Assembly: GCF_021590045.1 (NCBI RefSeq)
Contig: NZ_CP062221.1
Location: forward strand, 1,240,001-1,304,000
DNA from: Cellulomonas palmilytica
Lineage (GTDB): Bacteria > Actinomycetota > Actinomycetes > Actinomycetales > Cellulomonadaceae
Direction of reading: 5' to 3'
Length of the DNA stretch: 64,000 bases
Below the pieces are notes generated by a model that was given only the letters and a program-made list of their open reading frames with translations, was not told the DNA's origin and ran no database searches. The translations under genes and the position numbers were made by a program. Below are positions 34,186-43,384 of this stretch, one piece after another (position 1 is the first letter of the stretch; every line of letters begins with the position of its first letter).

Positions 34186-35988
34186 GTGCAGCCGAGGCAG
34201 GACGGGCCGGGTGGCCGGCGAGGGGGGCGTCGCCGCCGCCGTCGGGTGCTCGCGGTCGCGGGTCTCGTGCTGCTGGCGGTCGTCGTCGTCGGGGCCGTCC
34301 TGGCGGTCGACGCATTGCGGGCGCGCGGCGCGCTCGAGGCGACGGCGACGGACCTGGCCCGGCTCCGTGAGCAGGTCGCGGACCCGGCGGGGCAGGACGC
34401 CGAGGCGACGCTGGCCTCCGCGCAGCGGCATGCACGCACCGCGCGTGACCACACGGACGGGCCGCTGTGGGCGCTCGCGGGCCGGGTGCCGGGGGTCGGG
34501 GCGAACACGCGCGCGGTCCAGGAGGTCGCGCGGTCCGTTGACGAGCTCACGCACCGGGCGCTGCCGTCGCTGGTCGAGGTGACCAGCGTCGTCGACCCGT
34601 CGGTGCTCGCGCCGGTCGACGGCCGGGTGGACGTCGCGCCGCTCGCGGCGGTCGCGGACCGGGTCGCGCGGGCGGACGAGGCGGTCAGGGCCGCCCACCG
34701 ACGGGTCGCGGCGGTCGGCACGGACGGCCTCGTCGGGCCCGTCGCGGACGCGGCGCGGCGGCTGCGCGACGAGCTCGCGAGCGTCGCGGTGGACACGGGC
34801 ACGGCCTCGCGCGCGGCGGCGCTCCTGCCGTCGATGCTCGGGTCGGACGGCCCGCGGGACTACCTGGTGCTCGTGCAGAACGAGGCGGAGCCGCGCGCGA
34901 CGGGCGGCATCCCGGGTGCGGTGCTGCGGCTGCGGGCCGACGACGGGCGCGTGCAGGTGCTCGAGCAGCGCCGCGGCGGCGACCTCGCCGGGTTCGCCGA
35001 GCCCGTGGTCGCGCTGACGCCCGTCGAGCAGGACCTGTTCGGGCCGCGGCTCGCGACGGACATGCGCGACGTGACGTTCACGCCGGACTTCGTCCGCTCC
35101 GCACAGATCGCGCGCGAGGTGTGGTCGCGTGACACGGGCGTCGACGTGGACGGTGTGCTGTCGGTCGACCCGGAGACCCTCGCGCTGGTCCTGCGCGTCA
35201 CCGGGCCGGTGACCCTCGACGACGGGACCACGCTCACGGGGGACGACGCGGTGCGCGTCCTGCTCAACGACGTGTACGTGCGCATGACCGACCCGCGGGA
35301 CCAGGACGCGTTCTTCGCGGAGACCGCCGCGGCCGTGTTCGCGCGGGTCGTCGCGGGCTCGTCGGACCCGGCGGGTGTGATGGACGCGCTCGCGGAGGCG
35401 GCGCGGCGCGGCCGCCTCATGGTGTGGTCCGCGCACGACGACGAGCAGGCGCTGCTGCGCGGCACGGTGCTGTCCGGCGAGCTCGCGGGCCGTGTCGGGG
35501 ACCGGCCGGTCGTCGGGCTGTTCCTCAACGACGGGACGCAGGGCAAGGTCGGGTACTACCTCGACGCGGACGTGTCGGTGGACGACGTGCGGTGCCTCGA
35601 CGACGGCGCGCAGCGGTTCGTCATCCGGGCCGGCTACACGTTCGCGCCACCCGATGGGATCACGGAGCTGCCCTGGTACGTGGTCGGGGACGGCAGCGTC
35701 GTCGAGCCGGGGCTGCTGCGGACCAACCTGCTGCTGTACCTGCCGACGGGTGCGCGGATGGAGCATCTGGAGGTCGACGGTCGGCCCGCGCAGGTGCACG
35801 CCCAGGTGCACGACGGGCTCTCGGTCGGTGCGCTGACCTGGACGTTCGAGCCCGGCGCGCGCCGCACGATCGAGGTGCAGGTGGTGACCGGGCCGGACGC
35901 CCCCGGGCCGGTGCTGGTGCGCGGGACGCCGCTCGCCTCGGGCTTCGACCGGGTCTCTGCGGTTTCGTCCTGCCGGGATCGGGGTTAG
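34186..35988 (+). CDS. DUF4012 membrane-anchored protein, copy 1
   Basis: 600 residues: a short basic cytoplasmic start ([12 protein letters not shown]), one TM helix about residues 20-42, and a large extracytoplasmic part. The DUF4012 core includes LLPSMLGSDGPRDYLVLVQN, EPRATGGIPGAVLRL, FGPRLATDMRDVTFTPDF and HDDEQALLRGTVLSGELAG. The family occurs in actinobacterial polysaccharide clusters and is uncharacterised; one TM plus an exported domain resembles the topology of LytR-CpsA-Psr ligases, but no homology is claimed. A second copy lies at 54568-56403. GTG start with a GGGG ribosome site. Confidence 0.85.
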   Translation: MQPRQDGPGGRRGGRRRRRRVLAVAGLVLLAVVVVGAVLAVDALRARGALEATATDLARLREQVADPAGQDAEATLASAQRHARTARDHTDGPLWALAGRVPGVGANTRAVQEVARSVDELTHRALPSLVEVTSVVDPSVLAPVDGRVDVAPLAAVADRVARADEAVRAAHRRVAAVGTDGLVGPVADAARRLRDELASVAVDTGTASRAAALLPSMLGSDGPRDYLVLVQNEAEPRATGGIPGAVLRLRADDGRVQVLEQRRGGDLAGFAEPVVALTPVEQDLFGPRLATDMRDVTFTPDFVRSAQIAREVWSRDTGVDVDGVLSVDPETLALVLRVTGPVTLDDGTTLTGDDAVRVLLNDVYVRMTDPRDQDAFFAETAAAVFARVVAGSSDPAGVMDALAEAARRGRLMVWSAHDDEQALLRGTVLSGELAGRVGDRPVVGLFLNDGTQGKVGYYLDADVSVDDVRCLDDGAQRFVIRAGYTFAPPDGITELPWYVVGDGSVVEPGLLRTNLLLYLPTGARMEHLEVDGRPAQVHAQVHDGLSVGALTWTFEPGARRTIEVQVVTGPDAPGPVLVRGTPLASGFDRVSAVSSCRDRG

Positions 35989-36059
35989 TGTCCTGATTGC
36001 GACCGCCGTCGCCTGAGGCGACGGATCGCGTGCCAGTCATTCATCAGGGGGGAGATGTC

Positions 36060-36584
36060 ATGAGAGTGCGTCGCGCGGTCGCCTCGGCCGCCATCGTGGG
36101 GGCGCTCGTCCTGTCCCCGTCCGCCGCGTTCGGGTACGGCGCGGAGGACTACACGGACACGGGCACGGCGTCGACCACGACGCCCGCCGTCGGGCAGAGC
36201 TTCACCATCACCGTGGTCGGGCCACCTGGTGCCCGAGTCACGCTCACCATCACGTCCAGCGCGAACATCCCGGACTCCGCGATCCAGATCGCCGGGACCA
36301 AGTCGCTCACGCGGACCGCGGACGCGTCCGGGACGGCCGTCTTCACGGTGACGCTGAGCCAGGCGGGTACGTTCACGGCCGTCGTGACCGACGCGGAGTC
36401 GGGCGAGGTGCTCAGCACCCAGACGTTCCAGGTCGCCGGCAGCGTCGCGGAGGCGCCCGGCGGCGAGCTGTCCTCCACGGGCAGCGACGTGCTGCCGCTC
36501 GCGCTCGGTGCGGGCGCGGTGCTCGTCCTCGGCGCGGGCGCGGTGGTGTACGCCACCAAGCGGCGCGAGCGGACGCAGGTCTGA
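36060..36584 (+). CDS. Secreted Ig-like protein with LPXTG-like sorting signal
   Basis: 174 residues. Signal peptide 1-~28 (VASAAIVGALVLSPSAAFG), a beta-rich Ig-like middle of ~100 residues (FTITVVGPPGARVTLTITSS, GTAVFTVTLSQAGTFTAVV), then an end with LSSTG, a hydrophobic helix and a KRRER tail. This is a cell-wall-sorting arrangement with a variant LPXTG box. It should be surface-anchored by a sortase, not encoded in the window. ATG start after AGGGGGGAGATGTC. It follows the first DUF4012 gene by 71 bases and ends before a hairpin terminator. Confidence 0.8.
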   Translation: MRVRRAVASAAIVGALVLSPSAAFGYGAEDYTDTGTASTTTPAVGQSFTITVVGPPGARVTLTITSSANIPDSAIQIAGTKSLTRTADASGTAVFTVTLSQAGTFTAVVTDAESGEVLSTQTFQVAGSVAEAPGGELSSTGSDVLPLALGAGAVLVLGAGAVVYATKRRERTQV

Positions 36585-36596
36585 CGTCACGACCAC

Positions 36597-36626
36597 GGGC
36601 GGGGAGGCCGCAGGGCCACCCCGCCC
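36597..36626. terminator. Bidirectional hairpin between convergent genes
   Basis: GGGCGGGG at 36597-36604 pairs with CCCCGCCC at 36619-36626 around a 14-base loop, 13 bases after the Ig-like gene stop and 30 bases from the stop of the convergent glycosylphosphotransferase gene. It has only a short CTTC after it and no T tract. Confidence 0.6.
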
Positions 36627-36630
36627 CTTC

Positions 36631-36664
36631 GTCGTGCCTCAGTACGCGTCGTGCCTCAGTACGC
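36631..36664. repeat. 17-bp tandem duplication spanning a stop codon
   Basis: GTCGTGCCTCAGTACGC occurs twice in a row at 36631-36647 and 36648-36664. On the minus strand each copy contains the codons GCG TAC TGA, so the second copy repeats the last codons and stop of the glycosylphosphotransferase gene. Confidence 0.85.
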
Positions 36665-38152
36665 CCCCTCGCGCGCGAGGACGGCGCGTGCGGTGCGCGC
36701 CAGGATCAGCACGTCGCCGGCGAGCGTCCAGTTCTCGACGTACGCGACGTCGAGCCGCATCGCGGTGCGGGGGTCGAGGCTCGAGCGTCCCGACACCTGC
36801 CACAGCCCCGTCATGCCCGGCCGCACCAGGAGACGCCGGTGGGCGACGCGGTCGTACGTGGCGACCTCCGCCTCGATCTGCGGGCGCGGTCCGACGAGGC
36901 TCATGTCGCCGCGCAGGACGTTGACCAGCTGCGGGAGCTCGTCGAGCGACAGCCGACGCAGCACGCGACCGACGCGCGTCACCCGCGGGTCGTCCTTGAG
37001 CTTGTAGAACGCGCCGACGCCGTCGACGCCGTTCGCCGCGAGCACCGCGGCGAGCTCGTCGTGCGCGCCGACGCGCATCGTGCGGAACTTCAGCATGCGG
37101 AACCGCTCGCCGTCCTTGCCGATGCGCTCCTGCGCGTACAGCACGGGCCCGGGGCTGGTGAGCTTCACGAGCGCCGCGATGGTCAGCATGAGGGGGGCGA
37201 GCAGGACGAGCAGCGCGAGCGCGGTGCACCAGTCGAACAGCGACTTCGCGGCGTAGCGCGACCCGCTGAACCGCGGCTCGTCGACGTACATGAGCGGGAG
37301 CCCGTTGACGGGGCGCATGAGGACGCGCGGACCGGCGACGTCGGTCAGGGCGAGCGTCAGCGCGAGGTCGATCCCGGTGCCCTCGAGGTCCCAGCCGAGG
37401 CGTCGCACGGCGTCGGCCGTCATGGCGTCCGCGCCCGCGACGGCCACCGCGGCGACGCGCTCGTGCCGCGCGATCGCCGCGGCCTGCTCGTGCGTGCCGA
37501 GCACGCGCACGCCCCCGACGACGTCGGGTGCGCTCGCGGGCGCGTCGGACAGGCACACGCCGGTCACGCGGTAACCCGCACGCGGGTTGCGGTGGAACTC
37601 GTCGACGAGCGTGGTGACCTTGTGCTGCGGGCCGACGACGAGCACGGGGCTCACGTCGAGGCCCGCGTCGCGCCGCCGGTGCAGCGAGCGCCGCCAGGCC
37701 AGGCGGGACGCCAGGAGCAGGACGAGACCGAGCGGCGCGGCGATCCCGAGGAACCCCCGACCGAGGTCCATGCGCGCGAGGAACCCGACGATCGCGACGC
37801 CCGCGAACAGGTGCCACGTCACGACGCACACGCGGGACAGCTCCTCGGTCCCGGAGCCGAGCAGCCGCCGGTCGCGCGTCCGGCCGACGGTCAGGAGCGT
37901 GAACCACGCCGCGCACAGCGCGACCGACACCGCCAGGTAGGAGGGCGAGTACTCGCCGGACACCGCCATCGAGGACCGCAGGGGGAACTCCAGGCCGTAC
38001 GCGACGGCCACGGCCGTCGTGATCGCGAGGGCGTCGGTGACCGCGATGCGTCGTGCGTACGGGACGCTCCACGACGTGAGCGCGCCCGGCGGGCTCACGG
38101 CCGGGACCGTGGGGCGGCGGCGCCCGACGAACGGGTGTGTCGTCGACGTCAT
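36656..38152 (-). CDS. Exopolysaccharide polyprenyl glycosylphosphotransferase, copy 1
   Basis: 498 residues. Four to five TM helices occupy about residues 30-170, a CoA-binding-like soluble domain follows ([24 protein letters not shown]), then another TM helix and the C-terminal bacterial sugar transferase domain ([68 protein letters not shown]). It transfers a sugar-1-phosphate from a nucleotide sugar to undecaprenyl phosphate, the first step of repeat-unit assembly. The ATG at 38152 follows GGGGGGA. A close paralogue is at 45171-46682. Confidence 0.92.
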   Translation of the reverse strand: MTSTTHPFVGRRRPTVPAVSPPGALTSWSVPYARRIAVTDALAITTAVAVAYGLEFPLRSSMAVSGEYSPSYLAVSVALCAAWFTLLTVGRTRDRRLLGSGTEELSRVCVVTWHLFAGVAIVGFLARMDLGRGFLGIAAPLGLVLLLASRLAWRRSLHRRRDAGLDVSPVLVVGPQHKVTTLVDEFHRNPRAGYRVTGVCLSDAPASAPDVVGGVRVLGTHEQAAAIARHERVAAVAVAGADAMTADAVRRLGWDLEGTGIDLALTLALTDVAGPRVLMRPVNGLPLMYVDEPRFSGSRYAAKSLFDWCTALALLVLLAPLMLTIAALVKLTSPGPVLYAQERIGKDGERFRMLKFRTMRVGAHDELAAVLAANGVDGVGAFYKLKDDPRVTRVGRVLRRLSLDELPQLVNVLRGDMSLVGPRPQIEAEVATYDRVAHRRLLVRPGMTGLWQVSGRSSLDPRTAMRLDVAYVENWTLAGDVLILARTARAVLAREGAY

Positions 38153-38268
38153 GGGCCATCCCCCCGTGTGGCTGCCACTCGTCTCGGTGACGCCGAACGT
38201 AACAGGGGGCAACTGACATGGCGACCGCTCGGGGTCACCACGTCGCCCGAGGGTGGCGTCGCCGCAGG

Positions 38269-38802
38269 TCAGGGGCCGACGAGGACGAGCGAGCACACGA
38301 GCTCGTCGCCGTCGTGCACGCAGCCCGCGCGTGCGTGCGTGAGCGTGGGGTCCTCGAGGTTGGCCCGGTGCCCGGGCGAGCGTTGCCACGCCTCGACGAC
38401 CTCCGCGGCGGGTGCGGCGCCGCGGCTGAGGTTCTCCGCCGCGGTCGTCAGCGGCACGCACGCGGCGAGCACGTCCTCCAGCGGCGCGTGCGTGAGGTGG
38501 TCGCCGACGAGCGCGCGGGCCCGGTCGCGCGCGAGGTCGCCGACGCACGGCGCGTCCCGCCACGCGGGGAGGCCTGCGGCCGTGTGCGCGGCGTCGGCCG
38601 CCACGAGCAGCTCGGCGGCGTACACGTCGGGGTCGACGCCCGAGTACGAGGAGACGCCCGGGCGGTCGTCGTGCCCGCGCGCGAGCAGGAGCGCCGCCCC
38701 GGCGAGCAGCGCCGCGACCAGGACGGCCACGGCGAGCACGGCCGTCCCCCGGCTGGTCCTGTCGCCCGCCCCCTGGCTGCGGGTGCCCCGCTCGCGGCTC
38801 AT
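38269..38802 (-). CDS. Membrane-anchored CAP/SCP-domain protein
   Basis: 177 residues: basic start, one TM helix about 20-42 (LAVAVLVAALLAGAALLLA), then an extracytoplasmic CAP (cysteine-rich secretory/PR-1-like) domain with CAENLS-type wording (TTAAENLSRG), VVEAWQRSPGHRANLEDP and HARAGCVHDG. Two cysteine pairs could form disulfides. Bacterial CAP proteins are of unclear role. It is transcribed away from the cold-shock gene and toward the glycosylphosphotransferase gene, from which it is separated by 116 bases. Confidence 0.82.
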   Translation of the reverse strand: MSRERGTRSQGAGDRTSRGTAVLAVAVLVAALLAGAALLLARGHDDRPGVSSYSGVDPDVYAAELLVAADAAHTAAGLPAWRDAPCVGDLARDRARALVGDHLTHAPLEDVLAACVPLTTAAENLSRGAAPAAEVVEAWQRSPGHRANLEDPTLTHARAGCVHDGDELVCSLVLVGP

Positions 38803-38870
38803 CCCCGCGATCGTCGCACGCGCGTCGGTGCCGCACGACAGGTCGGCACGAAAGGACGTGCGCGGGCCGG

Positions 38871-38876
38871 TAGCCT
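38871..38876 (+). promoter_or_regulatory. Possible -10 element of the cold-shock gene
   Basis: TAGCCT at 38871-38876, 37 bases before the GTG start at 38914, in the spacer between divergent genes. The leader is too short to judge for a cold-shock RNA structure. Confidence 0.35.
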
Positions 38877-38913
38877 TGGGCGCGACTGGTTCTTCTCACG
38901 ACAGGGGTCTGCC

Positions 38914-39297
38914 GTGCCTACCGGCAAGGTCAAGTGGTTCGACACCGAGCGAGGGTTCGGCTTCATCGCGTCCGACGACGGCGGCGAGGTCTTCCTGCAC
39001 GCGTCGGCGCTGCCCGCGGGCGTGACCGCGCCCAAGCCGGGCGCCAAGGTGGACTTCGGCGTGGCCGACGGCAAGCGCGGCCCGCAGGCGCTCTCGGTCA
39101 AGCTCCTCGACCCGGTCCCGTCGGTGGCCAAGGCGCAGCGCCGCAAGCCCGACGAGATGGTGGTCGTCGTCGAGGACCTCATCAAGGTCCTCGACCGGGT
39201 CGGTGGTGACCTGCGCCGCGGGCGCTACCCCGACCCGTCGCGCGGCAAGGCGTACGCGCAGGCGCTGCGCGCCGTCGCCGACGAGCTCGAGGGCTGA
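38914..39297 (+). CDS. Cold-shock domain protein with C-terminal extension
   Basis: 127 residues. The N-terminal ~65 are a cold-shock domain with RNP1-like KWFDTERGFGFIASDD and RNP2-like EVFLHASAL motifs for single-stranded RNA/DNA binding. The remaining ~60 residues (KPDEMVVVVEDLIKVLDRVG, DPSRGKAYAQALRAVADELE) form the helical extension common in actinobacterial homologues. It probably acts as an RNA chaperone. It leads an apparent operon with the DUF3027 gene (3-base gap) and the sacsin-like gene. Confidence 0.92.
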   Translation: MPTGKVKWFDTERGFGFIASDDGGEVFLHASALPAGVTAPKPGAKVDFGVADGKRGPQALSVKLLDPVPSVAKAQRRKPDEMVVVVEDLIKVLDRVGGDLRRGRYPDPSRGKAYAQALRAVADELEG

Positions 39298-39299
39298 GC

Positions 39300-40274
39300 G
39301 TGGCGACCGCCACGAGGACCCGCGACGCCGTGCTGGGCTCGGCGGTCGACCTCGCGCGCGAGGTCGCGGTCGAGATCGCGTCCGACCCGTCGGACGTGGG
39401 TGAGCACCTGGGCGTGGTCGTCGAGGGCGAGCGCCTCGTCTCGCACCGCTTCGCGTGCCTCGCACGCGGGTACCGCGGGTGGGAGTGGACGGTCACGGTC
39501 GCGCGCGTGCCGCGCGGTCGCACCGCGACGGTCTGCGAGGCCGAGCTGCTGCCCGGCCCCGACGCGATCCTCGGCCAGCCGTGGGTGCCGTGGGCGGACC
39601 GCCTGCGCCCCGGCGACATCGGCCCCGGTGACGTGCTGCCGTTCCGCGCGGACGACCCGCGCCTCGAGCCCGGCTGGACGCCCACGGGCGACCCGGAGCT
39701 CGACGAGGTCGCGATCGACGAGCTCGCGCTCGCCCGGGTGCGCGTGCTCGCGCCGCAGGGTCGCGACGAGGCCGCCGAGCGCTGGTACCGCGGCGCGCGC
39801 GGTCCGACGAGCGCGGGCTCGCTCGCGTCGTCGGGTGCCTGCTGGTCGTGCGGGTTCCTCGTGCCGCTGCAGGGTGCGCTGGGCACGGTGTTCGGCGTGT
39901 GCGCGAACGCGTGGTCGCCCGACGACGGCAAGGTCGTCTCGCTGGACCACGGGTGCGGCGCGCACTCGGAGACGGACGTCGAGCCCGGCCCGAGCGACTG
40001 GCCGGCGCCGGACCCGCTGATCGACGAGATGCGTCTCGAGCTGGTCCCTGCGCGCGCCGAGGAGCCCGAGGCTGTCGAGCAGTCGGCCGACGAGGCGCTG
40101 ACCGACAAGCCGGTGGCCGACGAGGCGTCGGCCGACGAGCCGCCGGCCGACGAGCCGCAGACCGACGAGCCGCAGGTCGTCGCCGAGGGGGCCGACGCGA
40201 CCGGGTCGGCGTCCCACGAGCAGGTCCAGCAGGACCAGCCGGGCACGGACGACCAGCCCGAACTGGAGCAGTGA
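39300..40274 (+). CDS. DUF3027 protein
   Basis: 324 residues of the actinobacterial DUF3027 family. The N-terminal two thirds hold the conserved core (SHRFACLARGYRGWEWTVTV, ILGQPWVPWADRLRPGDIGP) and a probable metal site with CWSCGF, FGVCANAWSPDDG and DHGCGAHSETD. The last ~75 residues are an acidic low-complexity tail with repeated ADE/DEP units. Function unknown. It starts on a GTG just after the cold-shock gene, and its stop overlaps the next GTG start (GTGA), so it is co-expressed with the sacsin-like ATPase. Confidence 0.85.
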   Translation: MATATRTRDAVLGSAVDLAREVAVEIASDPSDVGEHLGVVVEGERLVSHRFACLARGYRGWEWTVTVARVPRGRTATVCEAELLPGPDAILGQPWVPWADRLRPGDIGPGDVLPFRADDPRLEPGWTPTGDPELDEVAIDELALARVRVLAPQGRDEAAERWYRGARGPTSAGSLASSGACWSCGFLVPLQGALGTVFGVCANAWSPDDGKVVSLDHGCGAHSETDVEPGPSDWPAPDPLIDEMRLELVPARAEEPEAVEQSADEALTDKPVADEASADEPPADEPQTDEPQVVAEGADATGSASHEQVQQDQPGTDDQPELEQ

Positions 40275-43200
40275 CGCCCGACGCGTTCGGCACCGCCGCG
40301 CTGCGTGCGGCGGTCCTGAGCGCGTGGCGCGCGTCGCAGTCGCGCCTGCGTGAGGACGCGAACCTCGAGGAGGACCACGCGCGCGGCTACTACCGCGACC
40401 GCGTGGTCGTCGAGCTCGCGCAGAACGCGGCCGACGCGGCGGTGCGCGCGGGCGTGCCCGGGCGGCTGCTGCTGCGGCTGACCCGCACGGACGAGGGGAC
40501 GTCGCTCGTCGCGGCGAACACGGGTGCGCCGCTCGACGAGGCGGGGGTCGCGTCGCTCGCGTCGATGCGTGCGTCGACCAAGCGCGCCGACGGTCCGGCG
40601 GACGTCCGCGTGGTCGGGCGGTTCGGGGTGGGGTTCGCGGCGGTGCGTGCGGTGTCCGACGAGATCTCGGTGCTCTCGACGTCGGGGGCGGTGCGGTTCT
40701 CGCTGCGGGACACCGCCACGGAGCTGGAGGAGCTTGCGGCCCAGGTCCCGGCGCTGGCGACCGAGCTCGTGCGACGCGACGGCTCGCTGCCGGCGCTGCG
40801 GCTGCCGTTCGCCGCGCAGGGGCGCCCGCCGGAGGGGTTCGACACGGCGGTCGTGCTGCTGCTGCGCGACGAGGTCGCGGCCGACGAGGTGCGCGCGCTG
40901 CTGCACGCGGTGGACGACGCGCTGCTGCTCGCGCTGCCCGGGCTGACGGAGGTGGTCGTCGAGGACGAGACGTCCGACGGCGGGCCGCGGCGGCTCGCGG
41001 ACGTGGACGCGCGCTGGTTCGTCGCCTCCGCGGAGGGGGACCTGCCGCGGGACCTGCTCGCGGACCGCCCGGTCGAGGAGCGCGACGCGACGGGCTGGCG
41101 CGTGACGTGGGCGCTGCCGCGCACCGACGCGGCGCGGACGGCGCGCGTGGACCCGTTCGCGGAGGCTGCCGCGGCGGGCCCGCGCGTGGTGCACGCCCCG
41201 ACCCCGACGGACGAGCCGCTCGACGTGCCCGCGCTGCTCGTCGCGACCCTCCCGCTCGACCCGACGCGCCGCCACGTCGCCACCGGGCCGTTGACGGACG
41301 CGGTGCTGCGGCACGCGGCCGACGCGTACGCGGACCTCGCGCTCGCGCTCGTCGCGGACGGCGAGGACCCGCTCGCCCTGGTCCCGACGGCCCTGCCCGC
41401 GGGGCCGCTGGACGCGGCGCTGCGCCCGCTGCTCGTCGAGGCCCTGGCCGGTGCGGCGATCCTGACGCCCGCGGCCGACGGCGAGCCCGTCGCGCCGCGG
41501 CGCGCGGTCGCGGTGGCCGGCGGCGGTCCGCGCGAGGCGCTCGCGGCGCTGGGGGAGCGGGTCGGCGCGCTCGTCGTCGTGCCCGCGGGACGGGACGTGC
41601 AGGCGCGTGCGCTCGGCGTGGAGGTGCGCGCGCTCGCGGACCTCGTCGAGGACCTGCCGGGCGCGCCGGACGACGACTGGCCCGCGCTGTACGAGGCGCT
41701 GAGCGCGCTCGCGGCGGGCGACCCGGCCGGGCCGGAGTCGCTCGCCAACGTGCCCGTGCCCCTCGCCGACGGCCGCGTGGTGCGCGGTGCGCGGGGCGCG
41801 GTGCTGCTCGACGAGGCGCTCGCGCAGGCGGTCGCGCCCGTGCTCGACACGCTCGGACGCTGGGGGGTGCGTGTGGTCGACCCGGCCGCGGCGCACCCCC
41901 TGCTCGAACGGCTCGGCGCGCAGCGGCCCGACGCGCTCGGTCTGCTGCGGCTGCCGGCCGTGCGCGAGGCCGTGCTCGCGTGGGACGAGGACGACGAGCC
42001 CGACGAGCCGGACCTCACGACGACCGTGCTGACGCTCGTCGCCGCGCACCTGCCCCCGCGCGACCCGGGGCGCTGGTCGGCGACCACGGGCGCCGCCGAC
42101 GCGCTGCCCGGTGACGTGCGCGAGTGGCTCGCGCTGCTGCCGGTCGGCGCCGCGACGGGCGATCTCGTGCCGGCCGACGGGCTCGTCGTGCCGGGGTCGC
42201 CCGCGCACCACGTGCTCGACGGGCGTGTGCTGACGGCCGTCGCGCGCGACGAGCTCGAGCGGTGGGGTGCCGCGACGCTCGTCGCGGCGGGCGTGCGCGA
42301 GGTGCTCGTGACGGTCACCGTGCCGGACGTCGTGACCGACGAGGAGCCCGCGCCCGACGCGCGGGGCGCGCTCACCGCGCAGGCGCTCGACGCGTGGCCG
42401 GAGTACCTCGAGCACCTGGCCGACGTGCTCGGGCCCGGTGCGTACGCGGGGGACCTGACGGCCGTCGCGGACCTGGACGCGGTTGCGACGCAGGCGTGGC
42501 CGCAGGTGCTGGAGCTGCTGTCCCACGAGCCGGCGCTCCGGCGCGCGCTGCTCGAGCCGGTGCGCGGTGACCGTGGGTCGGTCGCGCCGTCCTACACCGC
42601 GTGGTGGCTGCGCGAGCGTGCGCCCCTGCGGGTCGACGGCCCGTTCGTCGTCGGGGAGCCCGGTCCGCTCGCGGCGCTCCTGCCGCCGGCGCCCGCGGCC
42701 GTCGCGCACCTGGACGCGGAGGTGCAGCGCGCGCTGGGTGGGGTCGCCGCGCCGCAAGACCTGTCCGGGGCGGCGTGGTCCGACGTGCTCGACGCGTGGT
42801 CCGCGGGCGAGCGTGTGCCGGTGCGCGCCGCGGCGCTCGTGTGGCGCCACGCGCAGCCCGACGAGCCGCCCGAGCGGGTGCCCGCGCTCGTCGGCGACGG
42901 GCGCGTGCTCGTCGTCCCGGCGCACGACGCCGCGATCGCGCCCAGCCCCATGTGGTGGCAGCGCACCGACGTCGCGGCCCTCGTGCCCGCGCGCGACGAC
43001 GCCGAGGCGCTGCGCCTGGCGCGCGCCCTGGACCTGCCGCGCGTCTCCGAGCTGACGCCCGGTGTCGTGACGCGCGACGACGGCCTGGCCGCACCCGTCC
43101 CGCAACCGGTGCGTGACCTGCTGCCCGACGCGCCCACGCGGTGGTGCGAGCACGAGGACCTGCGCGTCGACCACGTGGGCGTGGACTGGTGGGTCGACAC

Positions 43201-43384
43201 CGTGGACGACGAGGTGCGTGTGCACGCGACGACGCTCGCGGGCCTGGCGGCGGCGCTCGCGCAGGCGACCGGCCGCTGGCACCTGCGGTACGCGGTCGAG
43301 GCGGTGCTCGCCGACGAGGAACGCGGCGGCGACGTGCTCATGGAGGTCGCGCTCGACGAGCACCCCACGCCCGCAGACGACTGA
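40271..43384 (+). CDS. Large sacsin-like GHKL-ATPase protein
   Basis: 1037 residues. The first ~230 form a Hsp90-like (GHKL) ATPase fold of the sacsin N-terminal type: RVVVELAQNAADAAVRAG (N box), TSLVAANTGAPLDEAGVASL and VVGRFGVGFAAVRAVSDEIS (glycine box). The remaining ~800 residues are Ala/Asp/Val-rich with no recognised domain. The family is conserved next to DUF3027 in actinobacteria, and its task is unknown; a chaperone or quality-control role is only inferred from the ATPase type. The GTG start overlaps the DUF3027 stop. A hairpin terminator follows the gene. Confidence 0.82.
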   Translation: MTPDAFGTAALRAAVLSAWRASQSRLREDANLEEDHARGYYRDRVVVELAQNAADAAVRAGVPGRLLLRLTRTDEGTSLVAANTGAPLDEAGVASLASMRASTKRADGPADVRVVGRFGVGFAAVRAVSDEISVLSTSGAVRFSLRDTATELEELAAQVPALATELVRRDGSLPALRLPFAAQGRPPEGFDTAVVLLLRDEVAADEVRALLHAVDDALLLALPGLTEVVVEDETSDGGPRRLADVDARWFVASAEGDLPRDLLADRPVEERDATGWRVTWALPRTDAARTARVDPFAEAAAAGPRVVHAPTPTDEPLDVPALLVATLPLDPTRRHVATGPLTDAVLRHAADAYADLALALVADGEDPLALVPTALPAGPLDAALRPLLVEALAGAAILTPAADGEPVAPRRAVAVAGGGPREALAALGERVGALVVVPAGRDVQARALGVEVRALADLVEDLPGAPDDDWPALYEALSALAAGDPAGPESLANVPVPLADGRVVRGARGAVLLDEALAQAVAPVLDTLGRWGVRVVDPAAAHPLLERLGAQRPDALGLLRLPAVREAVLAWDEDDEPDEPDLTTTVLTLVAAHLPPRDPGRWSATTGAADALPGDVREWLALLPVGAATGDLVPADGLVVPGSPAHHVLDGRVLTAVARDELERWGAATLVAAGVREVLVTVTVPDVVTDEEPAPDARGALTAQALDAWPEYLEHLADVLGPGAYAGDLTAVADLDAVATQAWPQVLELLSHEPALRRALLEPVRGDRGSVAPSYTAWWLRERAPLRVDGPFVVGEPGPLAALLPPAPAAVAHLDAEVQRALGGVAAPQDLSGAAWSDVLDAWSAGERVPVRAAALVWRHAQPDEPPERVPALVGDGRVLVVPAHDAAIAPSPMWWQRTDVAALVPARDDAEALRLARALDLPRVSELTPGVVTRDDGLAAPVPQPVRDLLPDAPTRWCEHEDLRVDHVGVDWWVDTVDDEVRVHATTLAGLAAALAQATGRWHLRYAVEAVLADEERGGDVLMEVALDEHPTPADD

